Positions 1-9,842 of a stretch of DNA of 64,000 nucleotides are shown one piece after another. Made by a program: the position numbers and the translations under genes. The notes below the pieces were generated by a model, which saw nothing but the letters and a program-made list of their open reading frames with translations, did no database searches and was not told the origin of the DNA. Source of the DNA: Vagococcus martis (GTDB lineage: Bacteria > Bacillota > Bacilli > Lactobacillales > Vagococcaceae); the NCBI RefSeq assembly GCF_002026305.1, contig NZ_MVAB01000001.1:806001-870000 (forward strand), in the 5' to 3' direction. How positions within the stretch are numbered: the stretch's first letter is position 1; each line of letters begins with the position of its first letter.

Positions 1-1417
1 TTGTTAATTTAAATTCTGCTCCTTCTAAGAATAAAGCATGATTATTTTTATCAACTTTTAACACTTTAAGTCCACCGTCTTTTGGACGAACTGTTACGGG
101 TGGTGTTACGGGTGGTTCTTCTGGTGTTGTTGGTGGTAAGTTTGGATCATTTGGATTTTTTGGTTTAGTGTATGATCCTTTATTGTTATCAAAATCAAGT
201 TTAGCCTTATTCGGAATACCTGTTGCCATTTCTTCTGGTTTTAATACAGCATCTTTTTTGATTTTTGATGTAAAAGTTACTTTAACATCTTGACCTGGTG
301 TTAATTTAGATAAGTCTTTTACTTCCCAAACTAATGTTTGACCTTCTTGTGTAAATTCGATGTTATCTTTTGTTGTCCCAGTAACTTCCCAGTTACCTGT
401 ATATTCTAAACGATCATCTAATGTATCTGTTACACCTAATAAAGCATATTTATCAATATCATTTGGTGTTTTAATCGTTAAGTTATATTTGTATTCAGCT
501 TCACGGTCTACATCATGATGCTCTTTATCTTCAACATCTTTTTTAATTTCTGGTTTTTTGTAGTTAATTAGTTCTGCTTTATTATCTTTTGCAGATAAGT
601 ATTTGTCATCTTCTGTCCATTCAACAACAACTTTTTGTCCTTCAGCATCTTTTTTAACTTCAAATTCTAATTTACTTAAATTAATTGCTAAACCTGGTAA
701 TGTTGAAACTTCTCGGAAGAAATATTTACCCGCAGCTAATCCACTTACTGCAACTTTTCCATCAGTTTTTGTTGTTAAATCCGGAAATTCTTTACCTTCT
801 GAATCTTTTGCTTTTGTACCATCAGCATTAAATAAGTTAAACACAACACCTGTTAATAATGTTCCTGTGTCGTCTTTTTTAATTAATTCAACATCTCCAC
901 GAACTGTTTCATTCTTTGGATACACATGAACATCATAGTTTAAATCTTTTCCATCTTTAGATGTCATTGGTACATCAACTGTAAATGCTTCTTTATTCAA
1001 GATAACATGATCTGGTCCAGCTGTTTCACGAACTTCGTAACGACCTAACTCTAATCCATTATCTTTATTGAATACAGCTAAACCTTCTTCATTTGTTACT
1101 GCCGTAATTTCAACTGCATCATCTCCAGATACTTCTGTCCATGTATCTGTCGTTGGATCAAAATGATGTGTCTTTTTAAGTGTAAAAGTTACATCTTTTA
1201 CTGGTGTTCCCTCAGCATTTTGTCCTGGTAATCCAGTCCCTTCTTCACCAGGTTTTGTCCCTGGTTCTTGTTCTTTTTTTAGAATCGTTAAAGAAGGATT
1301 CTCTGGTGAACCTTTAACTGTTGCTGCATTAACAGCCACTACACCTGATAAAAGTGTAGGTAATACTAAAAATAACATTAAAAATAATGTTACTAACTTA
1401 CTTTTAACTAAATTCAT
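1..1417 (-). CDS. Sortase-assembled backbone pilin (SpaH/EbpB type), 3' end outside window
   Basis: This looks like a major pilin subunit, polymerised by a class C sortase on the cell surface. The ATG at 1415-1417 follows an AAGGAG site; the frame stays open for 472 codons to the window edge. Visible are a signal peptide (about residues 1-32), a CnaB-like region with an E-box (YEVRETAGP, about residue 127), and a pilin motif VYPK with Lys168, the residue type sortase C links to the next subunit. A proline-rich linker (PPTTPEEPPVTPPV) leads to another Cna-type domain starting at the edge. The LPXTG end is not in the window. It lies 70 bp downstream of the 1557-residue surface protein, so both are probably co-transcribed, and a pilus sortase is expected beyond position 1. 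Confidence 0.88.
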   Translation of the reverse strand, partial: MNLVKSKLVTLFLMLFLVLPTLLSGVVAVNAATVKGSPENPSLTILKKEQEPGTKPGEEGTGLPGQNAEGTPVKDVTFTLKKTHHFDPTTDTWTEVSGDDAVEITAVTNEEGLAVFNKDNGLELGRYEVRETAGPDHVILNKEAFTVDVPMTSKDGKDLNYDVHVYPKNETVRGDVELIKKDDTGTLLTGVVFNLFNADGTKAKDSEGKEFPDLTTKTDGKVAVSGLAAGKYFFREVSTLPGLAINLSKLEFEVKKDAEGQKVVVEWTEDDKYLSAKDNKAELINYKKPEIKKDVEDKEHHDVDREAEYKYNLTIKTPNDIDKYALLGVTDTLDDRLEYTGNWEVTGTTKDNIEFTQEGQTLVWEVKDLSKLTPGQDVKVTFTSKIKKDAVLKPEEMATGIPNKAKLDFDNNKGSYTKPKNPNDPNLPPTTPEEPPVTPPVTVRPKDGGLKVLKVDKNNHALFLEGAEFKLT

Positions 1418-1448
1418 AGTTACTCTCCTTTTTTTATTTTTTATAAAG

Positions 1449-1478
1449 GAGAAAGGGACAAGGCCCTTTCTCTTTTTT
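1449..1478. terminator. Hairpin between the two pilus genes
   Basis: Nine-base perfect stem (1449-1457 with 1464-1472) and a 6-base loop. Six Ts follow on the plus strand, but only a weak CTTTATAAAA on the minus strand, in which the pilus genes are transcribed. On that strand it could act as a partial terminator or an RNA processing/stability element rather than a full stop. Confidence 0.6.
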
Positions 1479-1487
1479 ATAACAAAT

Positions 1488-4400
1488 TTATTTAGATTCG
1501 CGACGTTTAGATGTTAATAGCATCCATCCGCCACCTAACATAATACTGCCACCTATCGCATAGAAAATTAGTGTTCCTATACCTCCAGTTGATGGTAATG
1601 GTGGAGCTTTTTCGAAGTTTTTAATCGTTAATTCTACTAAAGTATTCTTATCATTCACTTCAAAGAATAATGATTTTTGTAATAACGCATAACCATCAGG
1701 TGCCGTTATTTCTTTTACTGCATATTTTCCAAATGGTAAATTCTTTAACTCAGCGATTCCATCCTTATTTGATTTTATCGTATGTTTTGTTTTACCATCT
1801 TCACTCACTATCTCAAATTCAGCATTAGGTAAAACTTTACCTGTTTTGCCATCTAGTTTTTTGATGATTAAATCACCATCATGTTTTTTACTATTTTTAA
1901 TCGTTTTCTCTATAGAAAGTTGCGTTGCACTTATCTCAAAACTAATTGGAGTATCCAACAACTGATAACCATAAGGAGCTTTTATTTCTTTAATGGTGTA
2001 TGTGCCAAAATCAAGATTATCAACTTTTACAACGCCAGTATTATCAGTTTTAACTGTATTAATAATTTTTCCAGTTGAATCAATTATTTGAAACTCAGCA
2101 TTTTCTAACGTTTTATTAGTATCAGAATCAACTTTTTTGATTACCAAATTCCCTTTTTGACGATCATTTTTAACTGTTTTTTCAATAACTAAATTATTTC
2201 CAGTTATTTCAAATGGTATAGCTTCTTTAGATAATTCATAACCAGTAGGAGAAGTAACTTCTTTAATGGTATATTTACCTAAATCTAAGTTTCCTAATTT
2301 AGCTATCCCTTGATTATTAGTTGTAATGGTATCAACTAATGTGCCATTCTCTTTTTTTATTTCAAATTTCGCACCCGGTAATATTTTGTTATCCTTTGAA
2401 TCAACTTTTTTAATCGTTATACTACCCTTTTGTTTACTATTTTTTATAGTTTTCGTTATTTTATAGTTACTATTTGTAATCATCACATCCACAGATTTAT
2501 CTAGTAACTCATATCCAGATGGTGCTTTTACTTCTTTTAATTCATATTTACCTAAAGGTATTTTATCTAAAGTGGCAACTCCCTTATCATTTGTTGTTAG
2601 CGAGTAAGTAAGTGTTCCATCCGATTTCTTTAATTCAAATTTGGCTCCTGATAAAACTTTATTGTTGTCTGCATCAACCTTATTGATGGTTAAACTTCCT
2701 ATATGTTCATCCATATACACACCAACACGCTCTGGTTCCACAGGTTGCCCCTTATCTGTGGCAACTGCGAATGAATTCCAAGCTGCTCTTTCTTCCTTAT
2801 TTACTTTAGGATCAAAAATTGCTTTGTTTGATGCCTGTGCTACTGTTGGAGTTGTCATGTTAAAAGTTATATCAATCTTTTGGCCTTTAATCCAAGTGTT
2901 ACCTGGTAATAGTTCTATTTTAAATGAGTGAATATCAGACCAATTTTTAACATTTGCTTGTGTTTGCCAATTTGGATTTTCTGCTCCTGATGGATTCCCT
3001 AATTTAGTAGTTCCTGGAGCGTAATCTGTATGTCTAATTAAATCATCTCGTTTAGGTTTTTTTGAAGTACTATAAAATACATTCACTTTCCCTTTCCAAG
3101 CTTCAGGTAGTTTTATAGGTCCTGTTAGTCTAGGAGTAAATTGACTACCTCTAGAAATGTTATCTGTTATCCCTAAATCTCCACCAGATGGTAAAACATC
3201 AATCAGTGTCATACTTGATAAATCTTTCCCTGAAACATTATCAAGGTGTAACTTATAGTCAACTTTTCCACCAGGGGTTGTTTTAGTTAATTTCTTCCAT
3301 GCTGTATCACTAGGTCCTTTTACAAATTTTTCTGTTTTTAAGTCATATTCACCTATTAACGTATATCTATTTCCAGATTTAATACGCGGCCGTGACTTAT
3401 TACCATCTTTATTTAAATCATCAGTATCATCTTGTTTAATTGTTTTTCTTATGTTATTTGCTTCGCCCGTTGGCACTTTCAGATTATTATTACCTGAAAA
3501 GCCATAAACATCAAAATACAAATCTGTGGGTGCTGATTTTCCAATTGTCACATTCAATTCAGCTTCTAATTGTTCTGACGGTCGAATATAATTTTCATTC
3601 CAAACTACTTTGATAAGTTGTCTTCCACTATTGTTATAATTGTTATTTAAAACAGTGTAACTGCCTTTAGCATCAGTAGAAACACCCGATTGTTTTGTAT
3701 ATGAAGCGTTTGGATTAGCTCCCAACTTAACATTTGGTGGCAATAGAATAACCGATTCTAATTTACTATTTAAAGTAGTATCAGAACTATTCATATTAAT
3801 TAATTTTATTAAAACTCTATTCCCACCTTTTTGTACAACTCCACTATTATGATTTTTTAATTCTATAGAAATCCTCGTTGTTGGTGTCCCGTTATTATTT
3901 GAAGCGATTATACGTGCGGTCCTATCACCTGACAAATCTGTTTTTCCTTCATATAGTTCTTTAAATTGCTTACGATAATTAAATGGATACTGTACTCCGT
4001 TACTATAATTACCTTGTAAACTTGGATTATAAGTTGATTTACCAACCATATTGAAAGTATTTTTTACATTTCCTGTATAGTTTGGCTTAATAGTAAAATC
4101 ATATAAAAATAATGCATTCGTCATTATTCCCTTAGGTATTACTTTATTAAAGATATACCTAACTTCCTTCACCCGATCAGTAGACTGTAATCCTAAATCA
4201 GTTAAACTATATGTTTCTCCTTCTTTCGGTGCCTTGATTGTCCTAGTTAGTTTAGTACCGTTTCTAAAAAACGTTAACTGGATATCATACTTTACAGGTA
4301 CAGGTAAAGGAATATCTTTTTGTGACTCTGCCACAGTTCTTCCCATTTTCCATTGGTCACTCTCTGGAAGCTTTAGACTTTCTAAAAACAAATTATTATC

Positions 4401-6161
4401 AATATTATAGATGACTTCCAACTCATCTAAATTATGATTTTTGTTATAATATCCAGGTGCAACTTGGTGCGCAAAACGCAGTTTGCCAGTGTTTTTCACT
4501 ATTGGATTAGGGTTTTTATTGTCAACATTCCCTATATTCGCACTTCCATTAAGTGGTCCAATATGGATAGGAACAATCACATTCCCAGAAATTTCCCCAC
4601 TATTTGCATTGTTCGCGAATACTTTTAAACTAGATTTTGCAGTTGAACTAGGTTCTTTAAAATCCATACCTACAAATGCATTTCCTGTTCTAACATTATT
4701 AGTAAGTGTTTTTCCAACTAAATTATTATTGTTATTAATTCTGGTCCAGAAAACTAATGTTTGTTCGTATAAATTATTCTTCGCATTTTTTTGTTCGGCT
4801 ATAGTTGGTGCTTTAAACGTCCAAGTCAAAGTTTGTCCGTTTTGAGCCGCTTTTGGTGTTCCAGTAACTAACTTATTGCCCAAGTATGTCAGTCCACTAG
4901 GTAAAATATCTTTTACTACTATGTTACTACCAGGTTTTAAATATAATTGACCTGTATTTTTTTTAGGAACAACTACTTTTACACGCCATTGTACAAATCC
5001 ATTTGGTGTAGCAATTGCAAGTCGTTCATTTGCATCAGTTATTCTAGTAGATTCTTTTTCAACAGTTATTTCCCCACTTGCTTTAATGGTTACTATCCCT
5101 GAATTTTCTTGATCATGTTTGCTATACTCTTTAGGAAATACCATAGAAGCTTTTACTGTAATGTCTCTATTATTTGGAATTTCGCCATTTGTTGTTCCAA
5201 CTTTAATTACATTTTCATACGTTTGACCAGACTTTAATGTGGCAAATGTATATTCTAATCTCTTTTGGTTTTTATTATATGTTGGTGTTACCCCGGCAAT
5301 TTTCAACTCTGATAATGCTTGTGTAAAATTTGTTTTATCATAAGTTGGTAACTGTATGTTTAACTTCACATTCTTATATTCGACTTGTGAACCAGTCACT
5401 TTTAAAATCATTTTAAAAAGAGCATCATTACCTGCATCTACAGTTTTCGATATTGGTACTATTTTAATATCTCTTTGCAAATTTGGGGCTGTCGGTGCGG
5501 CACGATTTGAAATAGCAGCTCTTGGTGCTATTTTATTAGTTTCTAAACTTGGTACTAGACTAAAGGAATCTATACTCTCAGATGTATCGACTTCATTCAT
5601 ATTTTCTTCTATAGTAATTTCTTCAGGAATCATTGCTGATGACTCTTCTATAAAACTTGGTGATGAAGACTCACTTAATATCATCGAGCTAGTATCAATG
5701 GACGTATCTGATACAGTGCTACTTTTAATTTCTTTATCTAATTCAAAATCATGCGTATATTTATCAATTTTCTTATTACCCTTATATGAAGTAAAAGTTA
5801 ATTTATTTTTTTTTTGTTCCAAATTAGATAGTTCTAAAGAAAATTGAGACACTTTTGTTTTTTTAAAAGTCAATTTATTTTCTTTTATATCAAATGATAT
5901 ATCATCTGTTTCAAATTCTTTAAAAAGCTCTTCTTGGTTATAATTTGAATCTTTTGGGATGTTTATATCAAAAGAATCATACTCAACTTGTTTATCGATT
6001 TTTATTTTAAAACTTGCTTTATCTTTATTTATTTCTTCAGTATTAACTGTAAAAAAACTTGAATTCTCTTCAGATGCCATTGAGATAATTCCTTGTACAG
6101 GAGAAACAAACTGAGTTAGTATAAATAACAATAAAATCGTTATAGTTACTTTCTTTTCCAT
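1488..6161 (-). CDS. Large LPXTG surface adhesin / pilus tip protein with four SpaA (Cna-B) repeats
   Basis: A 1557-residue wall-anchored protein, probably the pilus tip or ancillary adhesin. It has an N-terminal signal peptide (about residues 1-30), a Ser/Glu-rich stretch, a long region with DVLPSG-type beta-sandwich modules (two clear copies), then four tandem SpaA/Cna-B repeats of about 80 residues, each starting like KKVD or KKLD and carrying a YTIKE-type E-box expected to form an internal isopeptide bond. It ends with LPSTG at residues 1522-1526, a hydrophobic segment and KRRESK. I see no von Willebrand A domain. The ATG has an AAGGAG site 7-8 bases upstream. It is first in a probable two-or-more-gene pilus operon. 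Ligand unknown. Confidence 0.88.
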   Translation of the reverse strand: MEKKVTITILLLFILTQFVSPVQGIISMASEENSSFFTVNTEEINKDKASFKIKIDKQVEYDSFDINIPKDSNYNQEELFKEFETDDISFDIKENKLTFKKTKVSQFSLELSNLEQKKNKLTFTSYKGNKKIDKYTHDFELDKEIKSSTVSDTSIDTSSMILSESSSPSFIEESSAMIPEEITIEENMNEVDTSESIDSFSLVPSLETNKIAPRAAISNRAAPTAPNLQRDIKIVPISKTVDAGNDALFKMILKVTGSQVEYKNVKLNIQLPTYDKTNFTQALSELKIAGVTPTYNKNQKRLEYTFATLKSGQTYENVIKVGTTNGEIPNNRDITVKASMVFPKEYSKHDQENSGIVTIKASGEITVEKESTRITDANERLAIATPNGFVQWRVKVVVPKKNTGQLYLKPGSNIVVKDILPSGLTYLGNKLVTGTPKAAQNGQTLTWTFKAPTIAEQKNAKNNLYEQTLVFWTRINNNNNLVGKTLTNNVRTGNAFVGMDFKEPSSTAKSSLKVFANNANSGEISGNVIVPIHIGPLNGSANIGNVDNKNPNPIVKNTGKLRFAHQVAPGYYNKNHNLDELEVIYNIDNNLFLESLKLPESDQWKMGRTVAESQKDIPLPVPVKYDIQLTFFRNGTKLTRTIKAPKEGETYSLTDLGLQSTDRVKEVRYIFNKVIPKGIMTNALFLYDFTIKPNYTGNVKNTFNMVGKSTYNPSLQGNYSNGVQYPFNYRKQFKELYEGKTDLSGDRTARIIASNNNGTPTTRISIELKNHNSGVVQKGGNRVLIKLINMNSSDTTLNSKLESVILLPPNVKLGANPNASYTKQSGVSTDAKGSYTVLNNNYNNSGRQLIKVVWNENYIRPSEQLEAELNVTIGKSAPTDLYFDVYGFSGNNNLKVPTGEANNIRKTIKQDDTDDLNKDGNKSRPRIKSGNRYTLIGEYDLKTEKFVKGPSDTAWKKLTKTTPGGKVDYKLHLDNVSGKDLSSMTLIDVLPSGGDLGITDNISRGSQFTPRLTGPIKLPEAWKGKVNVFYSTSKKPKRDDLIRHTDYAPGTTKLGNPSGAENPNWQTQANVKNWSDIHSFKIELLPGNTWIKGQKIDITFNMTTPTVAQASNKAIFDPKVNKEERAAWNSFAVATDKGQPVEPERVGVYMDEHIGSLTINKVDADNNKVLSGAKFELKKSDGTLTYSLTTNDKGVATLDKIPLGKYELKEVKAPSGYELLDKSVDVMITNSNYKITKTIKNSKQKGSITIKKVDSKDNKILPGAKFEIKKENGTLVDTITTNNQGIAKLGNLDLGKYTIKEVTSPTGYELSKEAIPFEITGNNLVIEKTVKNDRQKGNLVIKKVDSDTNKTLENAEFQIIDSTGKIINTVKTDNTGVVKVDNLDFGTYTIKEIKAPYGYQLLDTPISFEISATQLSIEKTIKNSKKHDGDLIIKKLDGKTGKVLPNAEFEIVSEDGKTKHTIKSNKDGIAELKNLPFGKYAVKEITAPDGYALLQKSLFFEVNDKNTLVELTIKNFEKAPPLPSTGGIGTLIFYAIGGSIMLGGGWMLLTSKRRESK

Positions 6162-6389
6162 ATCTCTACTCCTTATTTTTCTATATAATGCATTATATCA
6201 ATCAGCCAATGAACTTCGACTGAACAATTCGTTCGATTACTTTTTATATTGATATTGATATAAATAAAACATGTTAGATTCTTCATAAAATTTTATCCTT
6301 TATGTTTAAATAGAAAATAAATTTATTTTTCCATTTATTAAAAAAATATGATAAAATAGTGAGAAATAATTTATTAGGAAGTGACTTGT

Positions 6390-7397
6390 ATGGAAGAAAA
6401 AACGATTGTACCAAAAGAGTACCAGTCTTCACTGTCTGTTTATGACACACAAAAAGCGATTGGATTAACCAAACATTGGTTTGAAGAAGCTTTAACAGGA
6501 AGTTTAAAACTAAAAAGAGTATCTGCTCCATTATTTGTAGATGCATCATCTGGGTTAAATGATAATTTAAATGGAGTTGAACGTCCTGTTCAGTTTGATG
6601 TTCCTGCTCTAGAAACACCTGCTGAAGTTGTTCATTCATTAGCCAAATGGAAGCGTACAGCGTTAAAACAATATGATTTTCATATAGGAAATGGTATTTA
6701 TACTGATATGAATGCCATCCGCCGTGATGAAGAATTAGATAACCTACATTCTATCTATGTGGATCAATGGGATTGGGAACGGGTTATTTCAAGAGAACAA
6801 CGTAATCTAGATTACTTAAAACAAACCGTTCAACAAATTGTCAATGCAATCATCGAGACTTCTAGTCGCTTGCATACTAAATACCCTTCTCTATCTATCG
6901 AACTTGATAGCAATGTCTCATTTATCACGACACAAGAGTTAGAGAACTTATATCCTGATTTCAATGATAAAGAACGTGAACAAGCTTATGTAAAAGAGCA
7001 CCCAACAACATTCATTATGCAAATTGGAGATAAATTATTAAGTGGAAAACCTCATGATGGCAGATCACCTGACTATGATGACTGGCAATTAAATGGGGAC
7101 TTGTTATTTTGGCATGAGCCACTACAAACAGCTGTGGAAATATCTAGTATGGGGATTCGTGTGGATGAAACATCGTTAAAAGAACAGCTAGAAAAAGCCA
7201 ACGCCACTGACCGATTGAAATATCCCTATCATCAACAAGTTTTAGCAAATGAGTTACCTTTAACAATCGGTGGTGGGATTGGTCAAAGTCGTTTATGTAT
7301 GTTACTACTTGAAAAAGTACATATCGGTGAAGTACAAGTCTCTTTATGGGATGAAGAAACACTTGATGCATGTCGTGGAAAAATAAACTTACTATAA
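6390..7397 (+). CDS. asnA: Aspartate-ammonia ligase (ammonia-dependent asparagine synthetase)
   Basis: Makes asparagine from aspartate, ammonia and ATP in the cytosol. The 335-residue product matches AsnA throughout, including the N-terminal [15 protein letters not shown], the [18 protein letters not shown] segment, and C-terminal [14 protein letters not shown] of the class II aaRS-like fold. Length is normal for the family. A GTG at 6381 is in frame but overlaps the AGGAAG ribosome site, so the ATG at 6390 is chosen. It is a single gene, divergent from the pilus operon, closed by a terminator at 7404-7449. The 228-base upstream gap shows no T-box. Confidence 0.96.
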   Translation: MEEKTIVPKEYQSSLSVYDTQKAIGLTKHWFEEALTGSLKLKRVSAPLFVDASSGLNDNLNGVERPVQFDVPALETPAEVVHSLAKWKRTALKQYDFHIGNGIYTDMNAIRRDEELDNLHSIYVDQWDWERVISREQRNLDYLKQTVQQIVNAIIETSSRLHTKYPSLSIELDSNVSFITTQELENLYPDFNDKEREQAYVKEHPTTFIMQIGDKLLSGKPHDGRSPDYDDWQLNGDLLFWHEPLQTAVEISSMGIRVDETSLKEQLEKANATDRLKYPYHQQVLANELPLTIGGGIGQSRLCMLLLEKVHIGEVQVSLWDEETLDACRGKINLL

Positions 7398-7403
7398 TAG
7401 TAG

Positions 7404-7449
7404 AAAAGAGCACTTCAAGAAAATTATCTTGAAGTACTCTTTATTTTTT
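7404..7449. terminator. Bidirectional terminator between asnA and the LURP-like gene
   Basis: Stem of 15 bp with one G-T pair (7406-7420 with 7427-7441), loop AAATTA, T-rich tail on the plus strand and A-rich flank for the other strand. It serves two convergent genes; the stop codon of the minus-strand gene lies inside it. Confidence 0.85.
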
Positions 7450-7990
7450 CTCTCATTAATTCTATTGACTGATAGGAAGCTTTGGGACTTAAAAAAGAAT
7501 TCACCTTTTGCCAATTCTTTTCATTATTCTTTGCCCAATAGTCCATCACTGCTCCTATACAGATACAGACTGGTGCTAATGTTTCATTTTTAATTGATAA
7601 CTTATAGTAATCACCTTGATAAACGGTATGCTTTTCCATGAGCATCAATCGCTCTTTAAGAGAGTAGATACGATACGACTGTTTATTTACGTTAGCCAAA
7701 ACGAGCCAGTTTAATTGTTTCACTAAATAAATATCACGATTAAACGAGATCAACCGTCCTAATGATCCAATTTTTTCATGTCTATCATACAAATCAAAGT
7801 GTGAAGGAAAAGCATAAGTCATTTGTTTCACTGTTGCTAATACTTCCCCGTTCATATTATATACAGATAACACATCACCTTTTACACCCCAACGACCTAC
7901 TAAAATATACATTGGTTTATCTTGAGCATTTTTTATCACTGTCCGAACATTGGCTGACAGCACATGTTCATTGATGTAATATGTTTCCAT
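7424..7990 (-). CDS. LURP-one-related / YxjI-like protein
   Basis: A 188-residue soluble protein of the tubby-like LURP-one-related (YxjI) family, built of beta strands with motifs such as VYNMNGEVLATV and YKLSIKNETLAPVCICIGAVMD. The biochemical role of the family is not established; lipid or membrane association has been suggested for the fold. The start is the ATG at 7990, 10 bases after AAGGAAG; an in-frame TTG at 7999 would overlap the ribosome site. It stands alone between two terminated neighbours. Confidence 0.7.
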   Translation of the reverse strand: METYYINEHVLSANVRTVIKNAQDKPMYILVGRWGVKGDVLSVYNMNGEVLATVKQMTYAFPSHFDLYDRHEKIGSLGRLISFNRDIYLVKQLNWLVLANVNKQSYRIYSLKERLMLMEKHTVYQGDYYKLSIKNETLAPVCICIGAVMDYWAKNNEKNWQKVNSFLSPKASYQSIELMREKIKSTSR

Positions 7991-8023
7991 CGTTATCAAC
8001 TTCCTTTAATTAAAATCTTTTAT

Positions 8024-8893
8024 TTAAAGATTTTCTTCAATCGCACGTAGAATAGCTTTTCCTACACCATCGTCAACATTTGTATCTGTTTGATATTTAG
8101 CCACTTCTTTTACTTTATCTTCAGCATTCCCCATGGCGAAACTCACGCCAGCAACTTCTAACATTGGTAAATCATTAAAGTTATCACCAATTGTAAAGAC
8201 CTCATCCAGTGAAATACCACGTTTTTCAGCAATAAATTTCACGGCATGACCTTTTGTTGCATTAGCATGGTTAATCTCTAAATTATTGGCACCTGAAGAC
8301 GTTACATGGATATCTTTTAATTGATGTAATTTTTCTAAGCTTGACTCAAAGGCCTTAGTTCCTTCTTCATGAAACGCAATGACCTTTAAAATTTCAACTG
8401 CTGGATCATCAACTAAAATGTGGTAATCTTTAGTGTATTTAACTGGTAACATTTTTAATTGTGTTGATGCCATAGCAACAGCCATCTTAAAAGTTAGATG
8501 AGGAATATTTTCAGATAATAAAATGGCGAATTTTTCAATTCGTTGTGCCTCATTATTTGAATAAACACCTTCTGTGGTCATTAATTCATAATACAAATTA
8601 TCTTCTTCTAAAATATCCATTGATTGTTTGACAATCTCTTTATCTATGCTAACTGTGTGCAGAACATTATCAAATTCATCAAATATCTGCGCCCCGTTTC
8701 CTGTAATCATGCCACAGTGAATACCGGCTTCATTTAATACTGGACGTGCCTCAGAATAGCCTCGTCCTGTTGCTACCATAAACTCGACACCGTTTTCGGC
8801 TGCCGTTTTAATCGCTTGTTTATTTAACTCAGAAATATCTAGATGGGATGATAAAAGCGTGCCATCCATATCAGATGCTATCAATTTAATCAT
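8024..8893 (-). CDS. Cof-type HAD-superfamily phosphatase
   Basis: A 289-residue HAD hydrolase of the Cof (IIB) subfamily that probably dephosphorylates sugar phosphates or similar small molecules. Motif I is DMDGTLL near the N-terminus, motif II is in VATGRGYSEA, Lys of motif III is in NATKGHAVKF, and motif IV is GDNFNDLPML near the C-terminus, so all catalytic elements are present. The start is ATG 8893 with a TAGGAGGAAC site; an open frame upstream to 9013 has no ribosome site. Divergent from ung. Substrate cannot be read from the sequence. Confidence 0.9.
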   Translation of the reverse strand: MIKLIASDMDGTLLSSHLDISELNKQAIKTAAENGVEFMVATGRGYSEARPVLNEAGIHCGMITGNGAQIFDEFDNVLHTVSIDKEIVKQSMDILEEDNLYYELMTTEGVYSNNEAQRIEKFAILLSENIPHLTFKMAVAMASTQLKMLPVKYTKDYHILVDDPAVEILKVIAFHEEGTKAFESSLEKLHQLKDIHVTSSGANNLEINHANATKGHAVKFIAEKRGISLDEVFTIGDNFNDLPMLEVAGVSFAMGNAEDKVKEVAKYQTDTNVDDGVGKAILRAIEENL

Positions 8894-8996
8894 AATGTTC
8901 CTCCTAGTTCTTTTATTATTATTAGTGTACCATTTTTTTTTGAAAGATACATTTATAATAAAAAAATTATGATAAACTAAAAAAGAGGTGACGATA

Positions 8997-9671
8997 ATGT
9001 TAAAAAATTTCATTACAACAGATTGGAAAGATATTTTACAAGAGGAATTTAATCAAGATTATGTAAAAAATTTAGAAAGCTTTTTAGAAGATGAATACAA
9101 CAATAAAACAATTTTCCCCAAAAAAGAAGAAATATTCAGTGCGTTAAACCACACATCTTTTAACGACACAAAAGTCGTTATTTTAGGACAAGACCCTTAT
9201 CATGGCGACAATCAAGCTCACGGACTAAGCTTTTCTGTTTTACCTGGCACCAAACTTCCACCGTCATTAGTTAACATTTTTAAAGAGCTTGCTGATGATT
9301 GTCAAATAAACATGCCAAATACAGGTGATTTAACTCCTTGGGCAAAACAAGGGGTTTTACTACTAAATACTGTCCTAACTGTCGAAAAATCAAACGCTCA
9401 TTCACATAAAAACAAAGGATGGGAAAACTTCACAAACGATATAATTAAATCACTAAACAATAAAAAAAATCCTATCATTTTTGTTTTATGGGGAAAACCA
9501 GCTCAACAAAAAAGGAAGCTTATTGATCAAGAGAAACATATTATTATTGAAGCACCTCATCCCAGTCCTCTATCAGCTTATCGTGGTTTTTTTGGTTCGA
9601 AACCATTTTCTAATATAAATTTATCACTTGAAAAAACAGGACAAACACCAATTGATTGGTCGTTATCTTAA
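8997..9671 (+). CDS. ung: Uracil-DNA glycosylase
   Basis: Removes uracil from DNA in base-excision repair. The 224-residue protein carries the water-activating motif GQDPYHG and the C-terminal HPSPLSAYRGF loop with its catalytic His, both intact. The start is ATG 8997; the in-frame GTG at 8988 is part of the AGAGGTG ribosome site. Family-typical length. It often precedes pta in related genomes, as here (9843), but the 170-base gap contains a small AGAACA/TGTTCT hairpin with Ts, so the two are probably separate transcripts. Confidence 0.95.
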   Translation: MLKNFITTDWKDILQEEFNQDYVKNLESFLEDEYNNKTIFPKKEEIFSALNHTSFNDTKVVILGQDPYHGDNQAHGLSFSVLPGTKLPPSLVNIFKELADDCQINMPNTGDLTPWAKQGVLLLNTVLTVEKSNAHSHKNKGWENFTNDIIKSLNNKKNPIIFVLWGKPAQQKRKLIDQEKHIIIEAPHPSPLSAYRGFFGSKPFSNINLSLEKTGQTPIDWSLS

Positions 9672-9842
9672 TCTGTATTAATTAAACATAAAAACTGTTT
9701 TGTTTATATACAAAAAAACGTAAGATAATTATGTAAAGTCTAACTTTTTTATAAAAAACAGAACAAAATACTGTTCTTTTTGTTCAAAAACATGATATGA
9801 TGAATAGGTGAAAAAAGTATAAGAAAATTGGAGGATGTTTTC

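Noticed and set aside
1881-2078. Long open frames antisense to the pilus adhesin
   Set aside because: They mirror repeats of the real gene in other frames, have no ribosome sites and no family signal.
6162-6389. T-box or other leader upstream of asnA
   Set aside because: The gap is short and shared with the divergent pilus gene; no specifier stem, T-box core or terminator/antiterminator pair is visible.
9748-9790. Small AGAACA/TGTTCT hairpin with Ts between ung and pta as a regulatory element
   Set aside because: Six-base stem with a weak tail; best read as a poor terminator for ung and not enough for a separate feature.
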